Source: Durusdinium trenchii (Eukaryota > Sar > Dinophyceae > Suessiales > Symbiodiniaceae). Taken from it: 64,000 nt of DNA. Position 1 is the stretch's first letter, and each line of letters starts with the position of its first letter. The DNA lies in NCBI GenBank assembly GCA_963970005.1, contig CAXAMN010015335.1, positions 757,174 through 821,173 on the forward strand, in the 5' to 3' direction. Shown here one piece after another: positions 33,644-42,200 of the stretch. The position numbers were made by a program, and so were the translations under genes. The notes beneath the pieces were generated by a model. It was not told where the DNA came from. It did no database searches and worked only from the letters and a program-made list of their open reading frames with translations.

Positions 33644-35248
33644 CTAGTCGACATCAGCAAGAATGGTCTCTTCACGAGGCTTTTTCAGGCTTCGCAAGCT
33701 GCGGAACTGCAAATTGCATTGCTCCAACAGGTGACTGCCCACCTTCTTGATGCAAATGGCTGGGCAGTCCAGCAGCGAGTTGTATGTCACCAAATCTGGA
33801 GAAGGCTTGGCCTCCAACATTCCCTGAAACAAGTTCAATGCCTCTTGCCATTGCCTGCCCTTCTGGCACCCACGGATGGCCGCGTTGTAGCTGATCACAT
33901 TTGGTTGAAGGTTGGCAAGGCGCAACGCTGCAAACAAGGCCAATGCCTCCTGCCAGCGCCCTTCCGTCTCACATGCACTGATAGCCGCACTGTAGCTGAC
34001 AACATTTGCCTGAAGCTTTGCTGTTGGCATTGCCCAAAGAAACACCAATGCTTGCTGCCATTGCCCGCCCTTGTCACAGGCACTGATGGCTGCACTGTAA
34101 CTGATGACATTCGGTTCAAGTGTTGCGCTCGGCATTGCCCAAAACAAAGACAAAGCCTCCTGCCATTGCTCGACCTTCTCACAGGCACTGATGGCTGCGC
34201 TGTAGCTAATAACACTTGGATTAACCTTCGCCCTGAGCATTTCCTCAAGCAATGTCAACGCCTCCTGCCATTCCCCGCGCTTCTCACAGGCGCTAATAGC
34301 AGCATTATAGCTGATGACATTTGGATAGAGTCTTGATTTAGGCATCGCCTGAAGGAGCAATATGGCACGTTGCGATTGTCTGCCCTTCTCGCAGGCACTG
34401 ATGGCTGCATTGTAGCTAATCAGATTTGCTTGAAGCTTCGCAGTGGGCAAAGCTCCAAAGAATGCCAAGGAATCCTTCCACTTCCCACCTTTCCCGCAAG
34501 CGCTGATAGCCGCATTGTAGCTAATCACATCTGGCTGAAGTCTTGCTTGAGGCATTGCCTCAAATAGTGCCAATGCCTCTTGCCATTGCCCACACGTTTC
34601 GCAGGCGCTCATTGCTGCACTGTAGCTGATGACGTTTGGTTGAAGCTTCACGTTGGCCATCTCCTTAAATAATGTCAATGCCTCTTGCCATTGTCCACCC
34701 TTCTGGCATGCGCTGATGACCGCACTGTAGCTAATGATGTTCGGCTGAAGTGTAGTTTGGGGCATTGTCTCGAACAATGTCAATGCCTCGCGCCATTGCC
34801 CGCCCTTCTCACAGGCACTGATGGCTGCACTGTAGCTAACCACATTTGGCTGAAGCCTTGCCGTGCGAATTGCTTCAAGCAATGTCAATGCCTCGTGCCA
34901 TAGGGCACACTTTTCGCAGGCACTGATGGTGGCACTGTAACTAAACACATTCGGTTCAACCTTTGCTCTGGGCATGACCTCCAACAACCTCAGTGCTTCC
35001 TGCCACATGTTTGATCGGCCACATGATGAAATCCCAGCAGTGTAGTGCATGGCGTTCAGCTTGATGCTTCCATCTTCTCTCACCGCTTCTAACGTGGCAA
35101 ACGCGAAGATGCCTTGCTTTTGCTGCGCGAACAGCTTCAAAAGTTCCTGCAGCTTCCACCACGAGCGCTTGACCTCCGGCAGCACAACGCTTGCACAATG
35201 TGCTTGTCCCAGCTCCGTGCACATGTCGAGCAACTCATTCGCCTCCAT
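33644..35248 (-). CDS. Pentatricopeptide repeat (PPR) protein, 12 repeats
   Basis: A 534-residue uninterrupted frame. After ~65 residues come twelve 35-residue PPR repeats and a partial thirteenth, each close to SYSAAISACEKGGQWQEAL followed by LFxxMPxAxLQPNV. The tail (~40 residues) is not repetitive and ends in TAG just before an AAAAxx-free AT region. PPR proteins bind RNA one base per repeat and act in organelle RNA processing; this P-type-like array is typical of the expanded dinoflagellate family. No organelle targeting peptide is obvious at the chosen ATG. Repeats are very alike (W/QEAL core), which suggests recent expansion. The absence of introns across 1.6 kb contrasts with the short exons of neighbouring genes and hints at retroposition. 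Confidence 0.88.
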   Translation of the reverse strand: MEANELLDMCTELGQAHCASVVLPEVKRSWWKLQELLKLFAQQKQGIFAFATLEAVREDGSIKLNAMHYTAGISSCGRSNMWQEALRLLEVMPRAKVEPNVFSYSATISACEKCALWHEALTLLEAIRTARLQPNVVSYSAAISACEKGGQWREALTLFETMPQTTLQPNIISYSAVISACQKGGQWQEALTLFKEMANVKLQPNVISYSAAMSACETCGQWQEALALFEAMPQARLQPDVISYNAAISACGKGGKWKDSLAFFGALPTAKLQANLISYNAAISACEKGRQSQRAILLLQAMPKSRLYPNVISYNAAISACEKRGEWQEALTLLEEMLRAKVNPSVISYSAAISACEKVEQWQEALSLFWAMPSATLEPNVISYSAAISACDKGGQWQQALVFLWAMPTAKLQANVVSYSAAISACETEGRWQEALALFAALRLANLQPNVISYNAAIRGCQKGRQWQEALNLFQGMLEAKPSPDLVTYNSLLDCPAICIKKVGSHLLEQCNLQFRSLRSLKKPREETILADVD

Positions 35249-35340
35249 TCTGGGAGTCTGGTCTGCGGCTTTTCTGCGGCCAGACTCGGTTTGCGGCTTA
35301 AACAGGTCGATGCGCGCTGAACAATGCAGTCATTGTGTTA

Positions 35341-35389
35341 GTCTTGGGCCCAACTGTGCTGCTTAGTCTTGGGCCCAACTGTGCTACTT
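35341..35389. repeat. Tandem duplication upstream of the PPR gene
   Basis: GTCTTGGGCCCAACTGTGCT with a short spacer occurs twice, about 25 bp apart, roughly 95 bp upstream of the PPR start. It could be in its 5' region; function unknown. Confidence 0.75.
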
Positions 35390-35500
35390 GTGTCAAAGCA
35401 TCACCGGGATCTCATCAAATGGACTCACCCCACCCCCCAAATAATAATGAACTGGGAAACCCCCTCCCTGTCATGTGGAAACACAATATAGTAAACGCAT

Positions 35501-35592
35501 CCCAGACCATTCTTGGGACTGGAATCGTTCAACATAATATAAATTCTACCCCATGAACATGACCCATCCACACACTCCTCCAGTCCCATTCG
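35501..35592. repeat. Short foldback element, family A
   Basis: CCCAGACCATTCTTGGGACT and the opposing CTCCTCCAGTCCCATTC form the ends. The centre has the CTACCCCATGAACATGACCC module. Confidence 0.5.
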
Positions 35593-35767
35593 TCTGCAGC
35601 GGCATGGTCCGCCCAGGAACCGGATGCCGTCCGGAAGTCTGCAGCGTAGCAGGAAAACATGATTTCAATCCCCTGGCCCCCCCTACTGATCACCTGCAGC
35701 CCGTTTAGGCCAACAGATCTGCCTACTATCTCCTATGCAACTGATCTCCCTACTGCAGGTGATTCAC

Positions 35768-35879
35768 CTACGCTGCAAGAGCGCTTTGATGATCTGCATG
35801 AGGCCCTCTCCTTGGGCTGCTGGCCCCATGAAAACCCGGATCCTGTTGGCCTCCAGAAACTTCAAGCTGCAGCACTTTT
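35768..35879 (-). CDS. Internal exon, unrecognised
   Basis: Acceptor TTTTAAGCTCAG (AG 35881-35880) and donor CGTAG|GTGAATC (GT 35767-35766) bound 112 nt reading KCCSLKFLEANRIRVFMG then PAAQGEGLMQIIKALLQR. Strong GC3 bias. Family unknown. Confidence 0.55.
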
Positions 35880-36264
35880 CTGAGCTTAAAACCATCTTGA
35901 ACCGAACAAAATGCAATTTGATGCCATTTAGTCCTTCTTTGGCCTCTTGATTTTGGGAACGCCTTCGAAATCGAAGGCGTACAGTCCTTCTTTGGGCTAC
36001 CGCTCTCACCTTGGGCACCGCCCATGTGCCCAAGCCTCTCTGAGTACCTTTGGGGGGACTCATGCAGGCCAGCAAATCGCCTCAACCAACAAACTCTTAG
36101 GGAAGGAACACATTTTACCTACCACCAGCAGGTGGGTTAGACAAAGTTGTGGAGCCCCTACTTTCTCACTTTTCCTCGAAACTCCTTCATGTTTTGGCCT
36201 GGTTCGGGTTCCAAAAAAGACACCTCGCATCACCTCCAATCCGTCCACTCCCGTCGCTTCGGAG

Positions 36265-36359
36265 CTAGACGTCGATTCTGCGAAGCGGCATGAGGCTCTC
36301 GTCCACGCCGAGGTCGCCCAGAAAGGCTTCGGGTCGTAGGTAGGAGTCGATCTTCACGC
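36265..36359 (-). CDS. Terminal exon, unrecognised
   Basis: Acceptor CATGGTCTTCAG (AG 36361-36360), then VKIDSYLRPEAFLGDLGVDE and SLMPLRRIDV to TAG 36267-36265. Nearly every codon fits the GC3-rich host pattern. It is the C-terminus of a minus-strand gene whose upstream exons would lie beyond the retrotransposon nest, so the insertion may sit inside this gene's intron. Confidence 0.55.
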
Positions 36360-36548
36360 CTGAAGACCATGGTTGGAACCGACCGAGTGCGAAGACTACG
36401 GAAACCGAAGGCTACGGCTAATACACGGGTTGCAAAGAGTTGAGGTGAATCCTTTTGGGCCATGGCTTCTTTTGGTTGATGGATGTTGGGGGGGGTTTTC
36501 GAAGCAGCATGGCCGACCTGGTGCGTGCTGCAGTGCTAATGTGGCCCT

Positions 36549-36640
36549 CAGATTTATAAACCCCCCTAGAATTATGTCTTTTTTTTTCCCTGCACTGATT
36601 TATAAAGGCCCCTAGAATAATGTCTTTTTTTTTGGAGGGG
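36549..36640. repeat. Two tandem copies of a TTTATAAA-CCCCTAGAATAATGTC end
   Basis: GATTTATAAA followed by CCCCCCTAGAATTATGTC, then about 45 bp on GATTTATAAA followed by GGCCCCTAGAATAATGTC, each running into a T9 tract. They look like repeated left ends of the element that makes up the array to the right. Confidence 0.65.
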
Positions 36641-36860
36641 TAGTTGTAGTGGATTTTTTTTATTGTTATAGTTTACTTTTTCCCTTTTGAATTTGCTGGG
36701 ATTTGCTTATCTTACAGGCTTTTGGATTGAGATTTCTATTATATAAACATTTGGAGATGTCCATTGAGATTTGATTCTTTTGGAGGCTTTTGGATGGAGA
36801 TTTCTATTCAAAAATTTGAGATTTCCATTGAGATTTGATGCTTTTGGAGGCTTTTGGATC

Positions 36861-37710
36861 CCTTATTTAAAAGTATTAAAAAACAAAAAAAATCATTCAA
36901 GCAAAGGGGGTAGTCCAGCAAGCAGCTTTCTGACATTATTTAGGGGGGCCCCTAGAATAATGTCTAGAGATTTGAGGCTTTAAATCTTTATTCCTTTTCT
37001 TTGCCTTTTGATTTGCTTTACTCACCCTCTATTCCTTATTTACTTTTCCTAAGCTCTTTAGTTGTGAAGCTTTCCAAAAGTTTCCAAAAGTCAGTGCGCA
37101 CTTTCTTTATAAAATCCCTTATTTAAAAGTATTAAAAAACAAAAAAAATCATTCAAGCAAAGGGGGTAGTCCAGCAAGCAGCTTTCTGACATTATTTAGG
37201 GGGGGCCCCTAGAATAATGTCTAGAGATTTGAGGCTTTAAATCTTTATTCCTTTTCTTCGCCTTTTGATTTGCTTTACTCACCCTCTATTCCTTATTTAC
37301 TTTTCCTAAGCTCTTTAGTTGTGAAGCTTTCCAAAAGTTTCCAAAAGTCAGTGCGCACTTTCTTTATAAAATCCCTTATTTAAAAGTATTGAAAAACAAA
37401 AAAAATCATTCAAGCAAAGGGGGTAGTCCAGCAAGCAGCTTTCTGACATTATTTAGGGGGGGCCCCTAGAATAATGTCTAGAGATTTGAGGCTTTAAATC
37501 TTTATTCCTTTTCTTTGCCTTTTGATTTGCATTCAAGCAAAGGGGGTAGTCCAGCAAGCAGCTTTCTGACATTATTTAGGGGGGGGCCCTAGAATAATGT
37601 CTAGAGATTTGAGGCTTTAAATTTTTATTCCTTTTCTTTGCCTTTTGATTTGCTTTACTCACCCTCTATTCCTTATTTACTTTTCCTAAGCTCTTTAGTT
37701 GTAGATTTCC
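36861..37710. repeat. Tandem array of a ~256-bp unit with terminal inverted repeats
   Basis: Unit starts align at 36861, 37117 and 37374 (periods 256 and 257); a fourth copy from 37531 is shortened by deletion. Read from CCCCTAGAATAATGTC to GACATTATTTAGGGG, each unit has inverted ends of about 15-16 bp, so every unit junction is the near-palindrome GACATTATTTAGGGG/CCCCTAGAATAATGTC. Copies are nearly identical. Non-coding; a MITE arranged head to tail is the simplest reading. Confidence 0.75.
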
Positions 37711-38030
37711 ATTGAGGTTTGATGCTTTAGGAGGCTTTTGGATGGAGATTTCTATTAAAACTTTGTAGATTTCCATTGAGATTTGATGCTTTTGGAGGCT
37801 TTTGGATGGAGATTTCTATTAGAAAAGTTGAGATTTCCATTGAGATTTGATGCTTTTGGAGGCTTTTGGATGGAGATTTCTATTAAGAAATTTGAGATGT
37901 CCTTTTAATTTAATATTGCCAGAGGTCTTCAAACTTAGGAATTCTTATTTCCTTTTAATTTAATATTGCCCGAGGTCTTCAAAGTTAGGAATTCTTATTT
38001 CCTTTTAATTTAATATTGCGAGAGTAGCTC
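37700..38030. repeat. Two further short tandem repeats
   Basis: About three copies of a ~57-bp unit (ATTTCCATTGAGATTTGATG, then TTTTGGAGGCTTTTGGATGG) at 37700-37895, also present as two copies at 36730-36860 before the 256-bp array. Then three copies of a ~53-bp unit (CCTTTTAATTTAATATTGCC) at 37900-38020. AT-rich. Confidence 0.7.
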
Positions 38031-38124
38031 CAGAGGTAGCTAGCTAAGGATTCCTTATTTAATTATCAACTGATTGATTTTCATATACATTATTTTGGAG
38101 GCCTTGGTTGTTGAGGGGGGGGGG

Positions 38125-38300
38125 TGAAAGAGTGACTAGGGCGTACACGGTAGAGGTGCAGACCGCTAGTGTCTTTTGCTCACGCAGAGTCTTATCCTCT
38201 TAGGTCCATTGACCCTCTCTTGAGCCTTGAAGCAGTCAAGCATGGACACACTATATCAGCTGTTGGAGTGGAACCCTGTACAGGTAGGCTCTACTTTTCA
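38125..38300 (-). repeat. 3' LTR (176 bp)
   Basis: Begins TGAAAG and ends CTTTTCA, the expected TG...CA with 5-bp inverted ends. It matches the other LTR except for a small substitution patch after CTAGTGTCTTT and a 7-bp deletion of GCTCTTT. It is preceded by ten G. Confidence 0.88.
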
Positions 38301-39213
38301 GCAGGCACAAGATTCATGTCCACTTCTAGCTGATTGCGTATGTCGCATACTCTTTTTCTACTGCAAGGCTAAAACAGTCCAGCTAGCTCTGACAACTTAA
38401 AAGAAAACTACGGTGCCATGTACTTACCTAATCCGGTGTGTTTCACACTTCAGAGAAGGTAATCTCATAGCTACTAAATACAGTGAGGGAGCAATAGCTG
38501 ACTCACCTCAAGTACAAAATCAAAGCGATAATGTACCTCGGCTGGAGACTGTACTTTTCGCTGGCGGAGATACCATGTACCGGCGCTCACTAGCTCTTTA
38601 GGGCCTGTGCTAAATCAAACTAAAAAGGAAAAGCGGCTTCTTACACAGAGACCTATAAAAGCAGTAAACGACACTCGCGTAACAAGGAACTAAAAATTCA
38701 AGACCGCACAATGCAATGAATTAAGATGCCTTGCAAAATGCAAGGAGCGTACGGTCCGAGGAATAATCTTCTCGTGACGTGGTCTCGACCGCTTTCATTC
38801 ACAGACAAAATAAACTGCATCAAAAGGACTCTCTTTCACATTCATATCAAAACACAAGAAGGAGATACCGGCAAATGTATGTACAAAAAAAATCTTGCAC
38901 TACAATTGCAAATCATGAAATGACTTAATCATCAACCATGAATGGTTGTCCATTAGAGGTCATCTCAGAAAGAGCGGCTGTGATAGATATCATCAGTTAT
39001 GCAAAACTGTCCATACCTATCTGCATGCTAAAGCGTATAGACCTGGAATGCAGGAGTATCTTCTTTTATAAAAAGTTTCTCCTCATTGCAAACCAGAGTT
39101 CATTAAAACTTCAGCCTGGCAATTTAATGATGGCTAGGAAGTGAAGATACTTCTGGTTACAGTTGATACCTTGCTTCCAAGCTTGACCTTAAATTTCAGC
39201 CTTCGCTCAGGAA
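38301..39213 (-). other. 3' untranslated region of the element
   Basis: About 900 bp between the ORF3 stop and the 3' LTR. No ORF is supported. No clear purine-rich polypurine tract abuts the LTR; the adjoining minus-strand bases are CTTGTGCCTGC. Confidence 0.6.
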
Positions 39214-42200
39214 TTATGCCGCTGCAAACGATGAAGTTGCTTGATCAGAAGTTGGCGGCCTTCCTTTCTTTCTATTCTGCTTTTGTCTCTCCTTCCTCCG
39301 CACGTTCGCTTCTTGAAGCGTTGCTGCTGTGCGATACTGTCTTCTGTCTCCAGATGAAAGGGAAGCTGGTCTGAGTGAAATAAACATTGGACCATGACTA
39401 TCCTCGTCAGTGGGCCTTGAGCACATAACCTCTGTGTCAATCATAGCAAAGTTCTCTGAAAAATTACAGATGAACTCCTTCGTGCTCACTGTGGAATTTT
39501 CATATTCCTCTTCACTCATTGAATGACCCCATTCAACAATGGTAGACAAACATGTATCGCCAAGCCTTGATCCTTGGTATTCTTCCCTTTCAACAGTAGA
39601 GTATTCTTCCCAGAGTTTGTCAAAGTAATCTTCACACTTCTTGAGGACCTGTGAAGTTGAACTGTAAAAAGTTCTGGGAATAGGTGCTTTGATACCAGGA
39701 TCTGCTTGTACACGAGCTTCTGAAAGCCTGCGGATCCAATGCTGCATGGTGCTGTAATAGTAGTTAGCCATTGGCTGCCTTTTGTACCCAGACATTCTGT
39801 AGGCCAAACTATTTGCATCACCAGAAATGATGTCCACCTCATAGACAAAACACTCGTAAAGCATCAGTGCCGTCTGTTCTCCTGTCAGTAGGTGGGCATC
39901 CACAGCACGGTGTGTATCAACATGATAATTACAGACTCTGATGGTATGCATGTTCGCTCGAGTAAGTGGAACACGCTTGTCCTCTGGACCATAGTCATCA
40001 AATTCAAAGTCTGCATCCTTGAAATCTTGACGAGGCCTTGTTTCTCCAAAACAAATCTCGTAGATAGCCCAAGTTACATCACGCTGTTCACAGTGACCAA
40101 GTTCTTGATCATGTCCAGCAATGATCTTGACATATCCACCTGGTGCCAATCTAGCCATCACTGCAAGATTCTCCCAATCATTGAAACAAACTGTCCAATT
40201 CTTTTGCTCAATAAATTCCTTGGCAGGAACAAGAAGATGAGCTTCCTGGAGAATCACGACATGTGCACGTAAAAAGAAGAGCATGTTGAAGAAAAGGTTG
40301 TTCTCAAATTGCTCATTCTGAAGTGACATGGCGCTCTGTTTGCGTGGCTTCATTGCACCATCAAGTCCTTGGAGAAACCTTGGTGTGGTGTACTTCTGAC
40401 CACGAACCATGTTGCCATAGTTCCAGGATAAAAATGTCAAGGACTCTGAGCTGGCCAATAAGTTAGTTCCATATGGTTCTTCTATTCTTCCTTTAAGGAA
40501 CCTTCTGCACAGCTCTTCATAGAAGGTGACAAAGTCCCAACTGGGTCCCTTGGGACCATATGCTTCCAGTTCATTCTTGAGTTCCTTCTTCGTATCCTCC
40601 AATTCTTCTCGAGCATGACCTGCCCTTTCAAGGGCCTTTGGATCGACCTGATACCTGCCATCCAAATAAATGATGCGGTCATCATTGATGAAGAATCTCT
40701 TCAAATCATGCCCTCGTTCATGTTCATAACAAACAGGTGGAGGTACTGGACAGACATTTCGAATGGATCGAACAAAATCATTCTCGTTGATCCTTGACTG
40801 ATAATGAGGATGGGAAATCTCACCTTTTCTGAAACAAACATGATTCAGCAATCTTGCATGAGTTTCCCTGAAGCGTAGTTGATAAAAGCCAATACCTGGA
40901 TCTCCTGTAAGCTGTCCAAGCAACTTCAAAGGTGAAGTATGCAATTCATAGGTATTGTCAGCTTTTGTTGTATCCTTTTCAACAACTACTTCAGATGGAA
41001 AAGATTCTTGGATTTCTGCCTCCAATTTCTTCTCTTCATCATCCTCTCTGACCTCTTTTATTTTCTCCACCGCCTCTTTCTTCTCTTCCATGGTTGCCTC
41101 ATCCTGAACTTCTTCATGAAAATGAGGATCAGGAATTTTATTCAGGCGGCTTTTCTTAGATTTCCGATGACCTGAAGTATCATCAAGGTTAGCATCCATC
41201 TCACCTGATGGTAAGTGCGATGCAGTCGAGTCCTCACCTTTCTCTCTTGACAGAAAGTGTGGTGTTGACTCTTCCTTGGCTTCCTCCTGGTCAACTTCCA
41301 TCTTTGGTTCCTCTGAAGGAAATTGTTCTGCTACATCCTTGGTGAGCAAGTCCTCTACAAGATTTTCTCCCTCGGTTCTTGGTAGAGGTCCTGAGGTCTC
41401 ATAAAAATCTGTCCTCTCTGAACTGAAAGTTTCTGTCGCCTTCTCATTGTCCTTTTGGTCCCTGAACAGGTGAGTAATCTTCACAGCTTCTCCTTGTAGC
41501 ACCTGATCACCTCCTCTGTACTTGTCGACAATGGAGCGCCATACTGGAACATCATCATCATCAAAATCAAGCTCCATATCATCTGCCAACAGGTATGAGA
41601 TGTTTTGAGCTGCCTGTTCTTCTTCTTCATCACGTTCCTTGGCAAGCTCTTCATCCTTCTGGATCTTGAAGATACCCTTCAGGATGTCTTGTAGTACCTT
41701 TAAGTTCAGCTTCGATGATGGCTCATACGTCCCTGAACTTACAGGCTCAACTACAACACGAGAGCAAGAAATCGCCTCCAAAAACTTGGAATTGTATTGG
41801 CGTTCAAACTCTTCCTTCTTGATCATCTCATACAAGGGATCAGAAACTGCAACACGCGCCTGAACATAATCACGAAGTTGATAACATGCATGTTGCACAA
41901 ATCTACTGTTGGAGTTGTGAAGAAAACTCTCCAAATGGTTTCTGTCACGGTCAATCAAATACCACACAACCCTTGCAGAAAAACGGAATTTCTTGAAGTT
42001 CATAGCAAAATGTGTATGATACTTCTCTGGATTCCTTTCTGCTTGTAAGGCGGCCTCCGAAGTCTTGTAAACAGGAAGTTTTGTGTGTGGATCCAAGATC
42101 ATAAAATCTTCCCACAAGATCGAGTGGTTAAGAACCCACTTGGGAAGCACCTTGATGAAAAAGTCACAAACAAGTTCAGACAAAAGGTGCATGACACGGC

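Noticed and set aside
33503-34336. 277-codon plus-strand frame
   Set aside because: Antisense of the PPR array; the 105-bp repeat keeps several frames open at once.
37180-37215. TTTAGGG-like bases as a telomere repeat
   Set aside because: TTTAGGGG occurs once per 256-bp unit as part of the inverted end, not as a tandem telomere array.
36861-37710. CRISPR-like array
   Set aside because: Whole 256-bp units repeat with no unique spacers, and the host looks eukaryotic.
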